From positions 610,795-674,794 of the forward strand of contig JAOSJK010000012.1 in NCBI GenBank assembly GCA_027494135.1: DNA of 64,000 bases, given 5' to 3'. The notes under the pieces were generated by a model. The model was given only the letters and a program-made list of their open reading frames with translations. It was not told the DNA's origin and did not search any database. The position numbers were made by a program, and so were the translations under genes. The stretch comes from Acidimicrobiia bacterium (GTDB lineage: Bacteria; Actinomycetota; Acidimicrobiia; IMCC26256; PALSA-610). Of the stretch, positions 45,498 through 54,945 are shown in pieces (within the stretch, counting starts at the first letter, position 1; each line of letters starts with the position of its first letter).

Positions 45498-46060
45498 TGA
45501 CGGCTCGAGCGAAACCGGACGAAAGGCCGGCATCTCCCACGGCGCGGGCGCGACCGAAGCGCCGCCACGCGGCACTCGCCACTCGCGTCCTGGTCGGCGG
45601 TGGGAGCCTGGCCTCGACAGTCCTGCTGATGAGCGCGATGTACGCGCCCAACGAGTGGGAGAGCGGGGCGGTACCGGTCGCCGGCGTCGCTGCCGGCGAT
45701 GCGTACGCGCCATCTACCTCACTTCCGGCCGCGCGACCGGCTGCGACACCGGCCCCCGCGCCGGCGGCCGCAGTGCCGCCTCCCCGCCGAATCGTCCGGG
45801 TCATCGTCAGGCGCCATCTGGTAGCCGCCGCGCCGCCGGCGGCCGACTCGCCCCTTACAGGGCCCGTTGGCACTCCCGCAACGGCACCGCCGCCGGTAGC
45901 GACTCCGCTCCCCTCACCCGTCCCGGCACCCTCGCCCGCTCCGGTGGTCGCTCCGGCGCCGGCGCCCGCCCCCGTCGCGACTCAGCCGCCGCCACCACCG
46001 CCGCCGCCTCCGCCTCCGCCACCACCGCCGCCCGACGCGACCTCAGGTGGCAGCAACTGA
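45497..46060 (+). CDS. Proline-rich membrane-anchored protein
   Basis: The 187-residue protein has a basic cytoplasmic N-terminus (residues 1-27), one hydrophobic segment (LATRVLVGGGSLASTVLLMSA) and then an extracellular region of Pro/Ala/Val repeats ending in about 17 consecutive prolines and DATSGGSN. No domain is recognised. Polyproline runs stall ribosomes and require EF-P. The gene is translationally coupled to the preceding secreted protein. The pair could be a cell-wall-spanning scaffold, but this is speculative. The CCGCC-rich DNA of the tail is a likely site of length variation and sequencing error. Confidence 0.65.
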   Translation: MTARAKPDERPASPTARARPKRRHAALATRVLVGGGSLASTVLLMSAMYAPNEWESGAVPVAGVAAGDAYAPSTSLPAARPAATPAPAPAAAVPPPRRIVRVIVRRHLVAAAPPAADSPLTGPVGTPATAPPPVATPLPSPVPAPSPAPVVAPAPAPAPVATQPPPPPPPPPPPPPPPPDATSGGSN

Positions 46061-46117
46061 CCCATGCCTCTCGCCGGTCAGGCGTGCGCCAGGTCGAACC
46101 CGCGCGCACGCGCCGGT

Positions 46118-46873
46118 TCAGAGCGCGAAGCAGTTCGTGCGGACGGTGCCTCCCTGCAACGAGGTCTTGACGAGCCCGTAGACAGAGCCGTCGAGGATGA
46201 GCCCGAGGTGACCGACGATCCGGAATGGGCAGTACGACTGGAGCTTGATGTTCTTCGCTCCGTCCTGCAGCTTCGCATTGGCCCAGGGCTGCACCAGCTC
46301 GTCGAACACCGTGTAGATGGAGTAGTAGCGGACGCTGCCCGGAGTGTCGTCACCGGCGTTCAGGGCAGCCAGGAAGGACGAGCCCGTCGACATCTGGACG
46401 CACGCGACGACGGTGAGGCAGTTGCCGAATCCGAGGAACGTCCCGAGATTCGCGGCGTAGGTGCCGTACTGCGGAGTGCCGAGGCTCACGTACGCGCCGA
46501 CCTTGCTGGTCCCGCCGAGGAACTTCAGGTAGTAGCGGTTCTCGAGGCCTCCCTGGGAGTGCCCGATGAGGTCCACCTTCGCCGCACCGGTTTCGGTACG
46601 GATCGCGTCGACCTCCGTCGCCACCGCCTGCGCCGACTGAGCGATGTCGCCCGTGCCCAGACCCGGTAGGGCCATCGTGTACACGGTGAAGCCGTCGTGG
46701 CGTAGGCGGGCGGCCAGCGGCTCGAGTGCGAACTCGGGCGAGAACGTGCCCGCCACGATCAGCACCGGGTTCTGAGTCGCCGGAGCGGCGACGGGTGCGG
46801 TCGCCACCTGAGCGACACCGGTGCCGGTGACGACCCCGACTGCGACCACGAACGCGAGAAGTCTCTGACGCAT
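46118..46873 (-). CDS. Secreted lipase/esterase, alpha/beta-hydrolase (lipase class 2-like)
   Basis: ATG at 46873 is preceded by GGAGAGGG. A signal peptide of about 25 residues leads into an alpha/beta-hydrolase: NPVLIVAGTFSPEFAL (oxyanion strand), VYTMALPGLGTGDIAQSAQ and the nucleophile elbow DLIGHSQGGLENRY (Ser106). An Asp in NAGDDTPGS or TVFDELVQP and a His in RIVGHLGLI supply the triad. Length (251 residues) and pattern match actinobacterial extracellular triacylglycerol lipases. Three Cys residues after the nucleophile may form disulfides. It is divergent from the PI-PLC-like lipoprotein gene. Confidence 0.87.
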   Translation of the reverse strand: MRQRLLAFVVAVGVVTGTGVAQVATAPVAAPATQNPVLIVAGTFSPEFALEPLAARLRHDGFTVYTMALPGLGTGDIAQSAQAVATEVDAIRTETGAAKVDLIGHSQGGLENRYYLKFLGGTSKVGAYVSLGTPQYGTYAANLGTFLGFGNCLTVVACVQMSTGSSFLAALNAGDDTPGSVRYYSIYTVFDELVQPWANAKLQDGAKNIKLQSYCPFRIVGHLGLILDGSVYGLVKTSLQGGTVRTNCFAL

Positions 46874-46962
46874 GTGTCCCTCTCCAGTCCGGACCGCTTC
46901 CGAAGCCCGCAAACTACGCATCGCCGGCGCCGTCATCAACAGGTTCCGGGTAGATTCCCGCG

Positions 46963-48188
46963 ATGGCACCTGGAGCCAGGATTTCGGCGACGACCCGACT
47001 GGCGGCGGCCGCGCTCACCGTCGCCCTCGCCGGCATCACCGCCTGCTCGTCCGACGACGGGGCCCGGGACGCTTCTACGGGCACCTCGGATGCGTCGCCA
47101 CCACCGACGACTGCCTCTTCGGAGTACCCCCTCGACGACACGCTCCGCCTCGATCAGGTGCAGGTGCTCGGCTCGCACAACTCGTACCACGTGCAGGCCG
47201 AGCCGGATCTCTTCGCGGCGATGATGGCCGTCGCGCCCGAGATCACGGGCACTCTCGAGTACTCGCACGCCCCACTCACAGAGCAGCTAGACACGCACGG
47301 CATCCGCCAGGTGGAGCTCGACGTCTTCGCAGATCCCGACGGCGGTCGCTACGCCACGCCGGCTGCCCTACCGATCCTCGAGAAGGAACCCCCGACGACC
47401 CGGACTGGCGGAGGCCGGGGCTGAAGGTGCTGCACGTGCAGGACGTCGACTTCGGTACCACCTGCGTGCTGTTCACGACCTGCCTGAAGGAGATCAAGAC
47501 CTGGTCCGACGCCAACCCGGGGCACGTACCGCTGCTCGTCCTGGTGGAGCCGAAGGACGAGGAGATGACGCTCGAAGCCCCCATGGAGTGGACGGTCCCT
47601 CTCCCGTTCGGCGCTGCCGAGCTCGATGCGCTCGACGCCGAGATCAGGTCGGTCTTCGACGACACCGACCTCGTCACGCCCGATCTGGTGCGCGGCGACC
47701 ACGACACCCTGGGCGGCGCAGTCGAATCAGAGGGGTGGCCCACTCTGGGAGAGGTCCGCGGCCGGGTTCTGTTCGCGCTCAACAATGCGAGCCTCCGCGA
47801 CCTCTATCTCGTAGGCCACCCCTCTCTCTCCGGCCGGGTGATGTTCACGAACACCGATCCCGGTCTCGAGGATTCGGCCTTCGCCAACCGCAACGACCCG
47901 GTCGACGATGCGTCGGCGATAGCCGACGCTCTCGCGGCCAACATGTTGGTGCGCACCCGCGCCGATGCCGACACGGTTCAGGCACGCGAGAACGACACGA
48001 CACAGCGCGATGCGGCCTTCGCCAGCGGCGCGCACTTCGTGAGCACCGACTACGAGGTCGCCAACCCCGACTTCGGCCCGTACAGCGTAGCGATCCCGGG
48101 GGGAACGCCCGCCAGGTGCAATCCGATCACGGCACCCCCGGCCTGCACGCCGAGCGACGTCGAGAATCCCGCACATCTGGCGGGTTGA
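46963..48188 (+). CDS. PI-PLC-like phosphodiesterase lipoprotein (frameshifted)
   Basis: ATG at 46963 starts a lipoprotein signal with lipobox GITAC (Cys28). The first frame has the PLC-like barrel start QVLGSHNSYHVQAEPDLF (catalytic His72) and LDTHGIRQVELDVFADPDGG (Glu/Asp calcium ligands). Near 47385 one base is lost, and the second frame continues GTPDDPDWRRPGLKVLHVQD (second catalytic His). KTWSDANPGHVPLLVLVEPK and a C-terminal domain to the stop at 48188 follow. This is the calcium-dependent phosphoinositide-specific PLC-like family of secreted bacterial enzymes. Restored length is about 409 residues. Confidence 0.88.
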
Positions 48189-48194
48189 GCCCGC

Positions 48195-49034
48195 TCAGAC
48201 CTCGTCTGACCAGTCGCGTCGCGCGAGCAGCTCGGCGACACGCGTCAAGAAGCCGGCGGCGTAGGTGGGCCCGATCACGCTCCGGTCGTAGCTGAGCCCG
48301 AGGTACCCGACGGGGCGGATCGCGAGTGCCCCGTCGCGCGCGACAACGCGCCGGCGCACGCCGTCGGTCGACAGGATCGCAACGGCGGGCCGGTGGATGA
48401 TCGGGATAGACATCCAGGTACCCGCCGCTCCCGGGTTCGTGATCGTGAAGGTCACCCCTGCGACCTCGTCGGGCTGAAGGCGCTTCGCTCGCGCCCGGGT
48501 TGCCAGGTCGTGTACCGCCCGCGCGATCGACGTGACCGGGAGCCGTCCGGCGTCTCGCACCACGGGGACGACCAGACCCTGGTGATCGAGGTCGACGGCG
48601 AAACCCAGGTTCACCTCGTCGTGGACGACGAGCCCACCCGTACCAGAGCCGGGAACAGCCGCGACGGTCGAGTTGAGCAGCGGGAACTCGAGGAGTGCGC
48701 CGGCGACGGCTCGCGCGACGAACGGAAGGAACGTGAGCGAGAACCCCTCCTCGGAGCGGAAGGAGTCGCGCGCGGTTGAGCGCGCGGCCTCGACCGCCGC
48801 GAAGTCGGCCGGCAACGCGCACCAGGCGTGAGCCGACCCGGTCTTCGACTCCACCAGTGCCGCCGAGGCGCGGCTGCGGATCCTGTTGAACGGTACGACC
48901 TCCTCGGGCGCTACTCCATCCGAGGGCGGGGCCGGACCACCGGGCCGGGGCGTCCCGACGGCGGCTCGGAGGCGCGGCCGACGCAGGCGCCACGGAGGCG
49001 GGTCGGGCCTGGGCTCGAGGTCGTCGGTCACCAC
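48195..49034 (-). CDS. 2-oxoacid dehydrogenase E2-like acyltransferase, no lipoyl domain, degenerate active site
   Basis: GTG at 49034 or 49031 (VVTDDLEPRP) gives about 280 residues. The acyltransferase fold is clear: VPFNRIRSRASAALVESK, LTFLPFVARAVAGALLEFPL, LGFAVDLDHQGLVVPVVRDA, VTFTITNPGAAGTWMSIPII. There is no lipoyl or E1/E3-binding domain. The catalytic DHRxxDG motif reads DRSVIGP, so the essential His and Asp are both replaced. Neighbouring residues align without gaps, which argues against an indel. It may be a structural or regulatory partner of the divergent E1 rather than an active transferase. Confidence 0.8.
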   Translation of the reverse strand: MVTDDLEPRPDPPPWRLRRPRLRAAVGTPRPGGPAPPSDGVAPEEVVPFNRIRSRASAALVESKTGSAHAWCALPADFAAVEAARSTARDSFRSEEGFSLTFLPFVARAVAGALLEFPLLNSTVAAVPGSGTGGLVVHDEVNLGFAVDLDHQGLVVPVVRDAGRLPVTSIARAVHDLATRARAKRLQPDEVAGVTFTITNPGAAGTWMSIPIIHRPAVAILSTDGVRRRVVARDGALAIRPVGYLGLSYDRSVIGPTYAAGFLTRVAELLARRDWSDEV

Positions 49035-49116
49035 AGACGAGAGTACGCCGCTGCCGGCCCGCGTGTCGCCGTATCCTGTGTTGCCGATGCACCCAGCTGG
49101 GGGTGAGCGACCCGCG

Positions 49117-51204
49117 ATGGTCACCACGCCGACCCGACTCCTGGCCGACGGCGTCCCCGTCGACGAGGCGCTCGCCGACTACCGCCTGGCCCTGGTGTCG
49201 CGCGACCTCGACGACCGCGAGATCGCTCTCAGGCAGCAGAGCCGCGTCTACTTCCAGATCTCCGGGGCCGGTCACGAGGCGCTCGGCCTCGGCCTCGCCC
49301 GCTCCCTGCGCCCCGGCTACGACTGGTTCTACCCGTACTACCGCGATCGGGCCCTGGTGCTCGGCCTGGGCGTCACGTCGACCGAGATCCTCCTGCAGGC
49401 AGTCGGGTCGGCCGACGACCCGGCATCCGGAGGACGCCAGATGCCGTGTCACTGGGGATCGAAGCGTCTCAACATCGTGAGTCAGACCAGCCCGACGGGC
49501 AGCCAGTGCCTCCCTGCGGTCGGCTGCGCTGAGGCGGCGCGCTACGCGAGCCGTCGCTCGCTTCCGGGGTGCTCCGCCCACGGCGACGAGTTGGTCTATG
49601 TCTCGCTCGGAGAGGGCGCGGCGTCGCAGGGCGAGTTCTGGGAGAGCCTCAACACCGCCTGCCGCCTGCACCTGCCCGTCCTCTACGTAGTCGCAGACAA
49701 CGGCTACGCGATCTCGGTGCGCGCCGCCGAGCAGTCGCCGGCGCCGGTGTCCGAGATGGTCGCAGGCGTCCGCGGTCTGCGGGTCACGCGCATCGACGGG
49801 CGGGACTACTGCGAGGTGCGGCGCGCGGGCGCGGATGCCGTCTCCCACACCCGCGCCGGGATAGGGCCGTGCCTGATCCATGCGACCGTCACGCGGCCGT
49901 ACTCGCACTCCCTCTCCGACGACCAGAAGAAGTACCGGGCGAGCTCCGAGCTTATCGACGAGGCGGAGCACGACCCGATCCTCGTACTCGAGCGCCATCT
50001 GATCGCGGCGGGCGCGATCACCGATGCCGACGTCATCCGTATGCGCGCGGAGGCCCGGGAGGTCGTGCGGACGGCGGCCGAGGCGGCACTCGCCGGAGCG
50101 CGCCCCGACCCGCACTCCGCGACCGACCGGCTCCTCGGGCCCGTACCCACTAACGATGTCCCTCCCGATCCGCCGGCCGGCGGGGAGCCCGTGACCATGG
50201 GAGATGCGATCCGCCTCACACTCCACGAGGCGATGGCGGCCGACGAGCGCATCCGGGTCTTCGGAGAGGACGTGGCCGATGCAGACCCCGCGGTCCTCGA
50301 CCAGGTGCCCGGCAAGGGCGGGGTCTTCGGGATCACGTTCGGCCTACAGCGCGAGTTCGGCGACGCCCGGTGCTTCAACACTCCGCTCGCCGAGGCCAAC
50401 ATCATCGGCAGGGCCGTGGGTCAGGCCATCAGAGGCCTGCGTCCCTGCCCCGAGATCCAGTTCTTCGACTACGTGTGGCCGGCGATGAACCAGATCCGCT
50501 CGGAGGCGGCCACGACGCGCTGGCGCTCCAACGGCGAGTTCACCTGTCCGATGGTCGTGCGAATCCCCATTGGCGGCTATCTCACCGGCGGTGCCATCTG
50601 GCACTCACAGTGCGGCGAGTCGATATTCGCGCACTGCCCGGGCCTCCTCGTCGCCTTCCCTTCGCGTGCGCGCGACGCCGCCGGGCTGTTGCGAACCGCC
50701 TTCGCCTGCGAAGACCCCGTGCTCTTCCTCGAGCACAAGCACCTCTACCGCCAGGGCTACAACCGCGATGCGATGCCTCCGAAGGGCTGGTCGCTGCCGT
50801 TCGGTCGCGGAACCTACGTGACGCGTGGAGACCGTGTGACGGTCGTGACCTGGGGTGCGACCGTTCACAGAGCCGTGCTGGCCCTGCAGGATCTCGGCGC
50901 AGATGCGTCGGGGGTCGAAGTGATCGATCTGCGAACCATCGCCCCGTGGGACCGCGAGATCGTCGCTGAGTCGGTGCGGCGCACCAACCGCGTACTGGTG
51001 CTGCACGAGGACACCCTCACCTGTGGCTTCGGCGCCGAGGTCGCGGCCTTCGTCGCCGACGAGTGCTTCGAGCACCTCGACGCGCCCGTCTGGCGACTCG
51101 CGGCGGCCGACGTACCAGTCGCCTACGAGCCGACCCTGGAGGACGCGATCCTCCCGCAGGTCGCAGACATCACGCGCGACCTGCGCGCCCTGATGGCGTA
51201 CTGA
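49117..51204 (+). CDS. Fused 2-oxoacid dehydrogenase E1 (alpha + beta) subunit
   Basis: The ~695-residue protein joins both thiamine-diphosphate-dependent E1 halves. The alpha part (about 1-345) has VYFQISGAGHEALGLGLA, YYRDRALVLGLGV and the ThDP motif SLGEGAASQGEFWESLN with ADNGYAIS. The beta part (about 350-695) has RVFGEDVADADPA, NTPLAEANIIGRAVG (conserved Glu), FPSRARDAAGLLRTA and HEDTLTCGFGAEVAA. This architecture is typical of branched-chain 2-oxoacid dehydrogenase-like enzymes. I chose ATG at 49117, 9 bases after GGGGGTGAG; ATG at 49087 is possible. It is divergent from the E2-like gene, with no E3 nearby. Confidence 0.92.
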   Translation: MVTTPTRLLADGVPVDEALADYRLALVSRDLDDREIALRQQSRVYFQISGAGHEALGLGLARSLRPGYDWFYPYYRDRALVLGLGVTSTEILLQAVGSADDPASGGRQMPCHWGSKRLNIVSQTSPTGSQCLPAVGCAEAARYASRRSLPGCSAHGDELVYVSLGEGAASQGEFWESLNTACRLHLPVLYVVADNGYAISVRAAEQSPAPVSEMVAGVRGLRVTRIDGRDYCEVRRAGADAVSHTRAGIGPCLIHATVTRPYSHSLSDDQKKYRASSELIDEAEHDPILVLERHLIAAGAITDADVIRMRAEAREVVRTAAEAALAGARPDPHSATDRLLGPVPTNDVPPDPPAGGEPVTMGDAIRLTLHEAMAADERIRVFGEDVADADPAVLDQVPGKGGVFGITFGLQREFGDARCFNTPLAEANIIGRAVGQAIRGLRPCPEIQFFDYVWPAMNQIRSEAATTRWRSNGEFTCPMVVRIPIGGYLTGGAIWHSQCGESIFAHCPGLLVAFPSRARDAAGLLRTAFACEDPVLFLEHKHLYRQGYNRDAMPPKGWSLPFGRGTYVTRGDRVTVVTWGATVHRAVLALQDLGADASGVEVIDLRTIAPWDREIVAESVRRTNRVLVLHEDTLTCGFGAEVAAFVADECFEHLDAPVWRLAAADVPVAYEPTLEDAILPQVADITRDLRALMAY

Positions 51205-51254
51205 CGGCGCGGAGACGGCGCGTGATGTCCGGCCGGGGCACCAACGACATCGGG

Positions 51255-51449
51255 TCAGTCGTCGTGAATCGTGATCGCCTGTTTGGGACAGCTCCGCGCT
51301 GCATCCTCGACCGCCGGCCGGAGATCGTCAGGCGGGCTCACCTGGAGCAGGTACAGATAGTCGTCGTCCCGAACCTCGAACACCTGCGGTGCGATGTCCA
51401 CGCAGACGGCGTTGCTCTCGCACAGGTCGAAGTCGATCTCGATCCTCAT
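51255..51449 (-). CDS. Small ferredoxin
   Basis: The 64-residue protein MRIEIDFDLCESNAVCVDIA...ends with SCPKQAITIHDD. Three cysteines (C-x5-C near residues 10-16 and the final CP) match the actinobacterial [3Fe-4S]-type ferredoxins that serve cytochrome P450s or oxygenases; APQVFEV is a typical segment. The start is ATG at 51449. The longer upstream frame is not plausible. It converges on the E1 gene; its redox partner is not in the immediate neighbourhood. Confidence 0.88.
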   Translation of the reverse strand: MRIEIDFDLCESNAVCVDIAPQVFEVRDDDYLYLLQVSPPDDLRPAVEDAARSCPKQAITIHDD

Positions 51450-51520
51450 GGCACACCCCCCGGCCCGTCGTGTGACGACCCTACCCGGGCCGCACGTGCA
51501 GATCCCGGCGCCTGGGCGCT

Positions 51521-52081
51521 CTACCAGGGAGTCGACTCGATCTCGGCGACCACACGCGTGTACTCGTCGAGCATCCGGCCCGGGAGGAGGTGCGCGTACG
51601 TGTCGGCGAGAGCGCGGTGATACCACTGCAGCGCGCGACCCTGATCAGGGCTGTACGCCAGCGGACCGTGCTCGCGCAGATCGGCGACCACGTAGCGCGC
51701 CTCGCTCAGGGCGTCGGCCAGCGACACCCTCCACGACTCCGGCGGAGCGCTCGGGATACCGGCGACGTGCTCCGACTTGACCTGACGCCAGGCGCTCCAC
51801 GGCGGGTGGCGGCCACCGCCGACGGCCCTGACGATCCGCTCGACGCGCGACCCGAAGAGCCTGCCGACCTCGGCGATCGAGCCGTCACCGTCGAGCCCGA
51901 CGTCGTGCAGGAGGGCCGCAATCGCCTGATCGGCGTCACCACCGTCGTCGATCACGAGTGACGCGACCGCGAGCAGGTGCCCGAGGTGCGACACCGACGT
52001 CTCGGCGCGCGGGCGCAGCCGGTGAGCCTGAACTGCGAGATCCAGTGCCTCGTCGAAGCGGTGGTCGAGAAGGTTCGTCAT
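51521..52081 (-). CDS. HD-domain protein, guanosine polyphosphate hydrolase-like (MESH1/SpoT type)
   Basis: From ATG at 52081 (MTNLLDHRFDEALDLAVQAH) the protein has 186 residues. The HD pattern is visible: AHRLRPRAETSVSHLGHLLAVA (first His region), AIAALLHDVG (HD pair, about residue 54), IAEVGRLFGSRVERIVRAV and KSEHVAGI. This order matches the ppGpp hydrolase family of small alarmone hydrolases, although the second ED motif is not obvious. The frame is open further upstream but without homology. It lies 71 bp upstream of the ferredoxin gene, same direction. Confidence 0.8.
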   Translation of the reverse strand: MTNLLDHRFDEALDLAVQAHRLRPRAETSVSHLGHLLAVASLVIDDGGDADQAIAALLHDVGLDGDGSIAEVGRLFGSRVERIVRAVGGGRHPPWSAWRQVKSEHVAGIPSAPPESWRVSLADALSEARYVVADLREHGPLAYSPDQGRALQWYHRALADTYAHLLPGRMLDEYTRVVAEIESTPW

Positions 52082-52365
52082 CTTCGTCCCGGGTGCCCCA
52101 CCCACCATGGGCGCAGTCTGACACATCGACTGGAACGCGTCTGCGCTCTCGGACAACTCGTTCCGTCGTCGGTGCGTCGCCGGCGCGCCCGAACCGCGAT
52201 CTTCGCGGCCCCGTAGGGCGGCGGCCGCGCGCCGAGTAACATCTCGGTGACAGTCCGCGCGCCAAGAACGCCCGATCACGCCTCGGAGCCGGAGAGGTGT
52301 CAACTTCACTGGACCGGTCGCTCACACGTGCTTGGAAACGCATCAGCGACTACCGGGAGACCGCC

Positions 52366-53730
52366 ATGAAGCGCACCACGAGGCGCAGACGTACCGCAAC
52401 CCTCGCCGCCACCTTCGCCATCGCAGCCCCGCTGAGCTTCCTCACCCCGGTCGTGCCGGCCGGTGCAGCAGGACCGACGCGACGCGTAAACGTCTCATCG
52501 TCGGAGCACCAGGCAGCCGACTTCGGCGGCCTCGTCGAGCGATTCGGTCGGAGAACCGTCGACGTGAGCGCTACCGGTCGCTTCGTCGTGTTCGTCTCGG
52601 AGTCACGCAACCTCGTTCGCAACGACACGAACGGACAAGCCGACATCTTCCTGCGCGATCGGGTGCTTGGCACGACGCAGCGCGTCAGCACTCGTGCGAC
52701 GGGTGGTCAGGCCAACGACCAGTCGACTCAGCCCGCGATCTCCGACAACGGCCGCTGGATCGTCTTCGAGTCTGAGGCGACAAACCTCGTTCCCGGGGTC
52801 ACGACCTCGGATCAGGTGTACCGGAAGGACCGCCGCACCGGGGCGATCGTCCTCGCGAGTGCGCGTAACCACACGGCGATCACTGCAGCGAACTACGGCG
52901 CCGACGAACCTACCGCCAGTGACTCCGGCATCGTTGCATTTGCGTCGGGCGCCACCGATCTGCTCCCCGGAATGTCGCCCATACGTGATCGCGTGTACGT
53001 GCGCGACCCGTCGACCAACAGAACCAGGCTTGCATGCCGTCCGACCGTCGGGTATCGATCGGCAGACGGATCCCAGGCGTGCGACCGACCCGTCATCTCC
53101 GCCGACGGTCGCTCAGTGGCGTTCACATCGACTGCGAGGCTCGTACCGGCCGACACGAACGGCAAGGGCGACGTCTACGTGCTCCGACGGTCCACGAACG
53201 TCGTGGAGCGCGTGAGCGTCGGAGGCCACAGCGGGCGGGTGCAGAACAACGGTCACTGCGACGGCGAGATCCCCGCGCTAGACCGCGACGCGAGCGTCGT
53301 CGCGTTCGTGTGCAGCCACCTAGGGCACCCGATCGTCGCCGGCGCCCCGACCAACGGACAGGTCTACGTGCGCAACCGCTCCACCGGACGCACATATCTG
53401 ATCTCACGCCGTCTCTCGGGGACCAACTACGGAGCCACCTTTCCCTCCATGAATGCCGGAGGTCGCTTCGTGGCCTTCACCACAGCGACCGATCTGACCT
53501 CCAGGCCGACACACGGGATCGACCAGGCGTACGTCTGGGACCTTCGAACTGGTTCCCGCAAGCTCGTCAGCCGCAGCACATCCGGGCGTCTGGCCGATGG
53601 GACCTGTCTCGCGACCGTGATGACGGGCGACGGATCCGACGTGGTCTTCGAGTCCGCCGCCACGAACCTCGTGCGCGGCGACACCAACGGGCTGATCGAC
53701 ATCTTCGTGCGGGCTGATTGGAGGGTCTAG
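52366..53730 (+). CDS. Secreted TolB-like beta-propeller protein
   Basis: ATG at 52366 starts a twin-Arg-like signal (MKRTTRRRRTATLAATFAIA) ending near ALA/GAAGP. The mature ~420 residues are repeats of the form SADGRWIVFESEATNLVPGD-T-NG-DIFLRDR (for example TGRFVVFVSESRNLV and DGSDVVFESAATNLVRG), about six blades of a PD40/WD40-like propeller. Such secreted propellers are common in actinobacteria and usually have no known enzyme activity. It appears to be a stand-alone transcription unit, followed by about 110 bases before amrS. Confidence 0.82.
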   Translation: MKRTTRRRRTATLAATFAIAAPLSFLTPVVPAGAAGPTRRVNVSSSEHQAADFGGLVERFGRRTVDVSATGRFVVFVSESRNLVRNDTNGQADIFLRDRVLGTTQRVSTRATGGQANDQSTQPAISDNGRWIVFESEATNLVPGVTTSDQVYRKDRRTGAIVLASARNHTAITAANYGADEPTASDSGIVAFASGATDLLPGMSPIRDRVYVRDPSTNRTRLACRPTVGYRSADGSQACDRPVISADGRSVAFTSTARLVPADTNGKGDVYVLRRSTNVVERVSVGGHSGRVQNNGHCDGEIPALDRDASVVAFVCSHLGHPIVAGAPTNGQVYVRNRSTGRTYLISRRLSGTNYGATFPSMNAGGRFVAFTTATDLTSRPTHGIDQAYVWDLRTGSRKLVSRSTSGRLADGTCLATVMTGDGSDVVFESAATNLVRGDTNGLIDIFVRADWRV

Positions 53731-53843
53731 CCCAGCACCGCTAGCCGCATCGACGCGGCACGGGCGTGCGTAGATCGGTGGTCACCTCGAGGCACTGATC
53801 CGGCCCCTGTCGGGAATCCGAACGGTAGTTCGGATTGTTGTGC

Positions 53844-54945
53844 ATGGGGATGATCGACGCGACCTGTGCACCCACGAGGCACTGGCACGCCCTGGCCGAC
53901 GGGCGGGTCCAGTGCGATGTCTGCCCGCGGGCATGCAAGCTCCGCGACGGCCAGGCCGGGCTCTGCTTCGTGCGCGGGCGCAAGGGCGAGGAGATCGTCC
54001 TGACGACATACGGGCGATCCAGTGGGTTCTGCGTAGATCCGATCGAGAAGAAGCCCCTCAACCACTTCCTCCCCGGCACCGGCGTGCTGTCGTTCGGCAC
54101 CGCAGGGTGCAACCTCGCCTGCCGCTTCTGTCAGAACTGGGACATCTCGAAGTCGCGCGAGACCGACACCCTGGCCGACTCCGCCTCGCCCGAGACGATC
54201 GCCATGGCTGCCGAGGCTCTCGGTGCGCGCAGCGTGGCGTTCACCTACAACGACCCCGTCATCTTCCTCGAGTACGCGATCGACGTGGCCAAAGCCTGCC
54301 ACGAGCGCGGCATCAAGACGGTCGCGGTGACCGCGGGCTACGTCTGCGAAGAGCCACGCAGAGAGCTCTTCGCGCACGTTGACGCTGCAAATGTCGACCT
54401 GAAGGCGTTCACCGACGACTTCTACCTGAGGCTCTCCGGAGGCCACCTCCGGCCGGTGCTCGACACCCTTGAGCACCTCGCTCACGACACCGACGTCTGG
54501 CTGGAGATCACCACGCTCCTCATTCCGGGCAGCAACGACTCCGACGCCGAGATCGACGCCATGACCCGCTGGATCGTCGAGAACCTGGGGCCCGACGTGC
54601 CGATCCACTTCACCGCCTTCCCACCCCGATTTCAAGATGCTCGACGTCGCGCCCACACCCCCGGCGACTCTGAGGCGCGCCCGCGCCATCGCCAAGCGGA
54701 ACGGCGTGCGTCACGTGTACACGGGGAACGTCCACGACCCCGAGGGGGGGAGCACCTTCTGTCACGCGTGCGGCCAGTTGCTCATCGGGCGCGACCAGTA
54801 CGTACTCGGGAGCTACCGGGTGACCGGCGAAGGGTGTTGTGAATCCTGCGGAACGAGGGTCGCCGGCGTCTTCGAGGGTCACCCCGGAGAGTGGGGGGCT
54901 CGCCGTCTCCCTGTCCGCCTCGCCGACTTCGCGGTCGTTCGATGA
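53844..54945 (+). CDS. amrS: AmmeMemoRadiSam radical SAM protein AmrS (frameshifted)
   Basis: AmrS is the radical SAM member of the AmmeMemoRadiSam trio. The cluster motif CNLACRFC (Cys89, 93, 96; CxxxCxxC) binds the [4Fe-4S] cluster. An N-terminal Cys group (CDVCPRAC...GLC) and a C-terminal CHACGQ...CESCGT pair probably bind metal. The frame breaks at CCC (54620-54622), where one C too many turns the family motif TAFHPDFKM into TAFPPRF; the next frame carries DFKMLDVAPTPP to the stop. ATG at 53844 is used, ATG at 53850 being close. The stop overlaps the amrB start (ATGA). The reaction product is not established. Confidence 0.93.
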
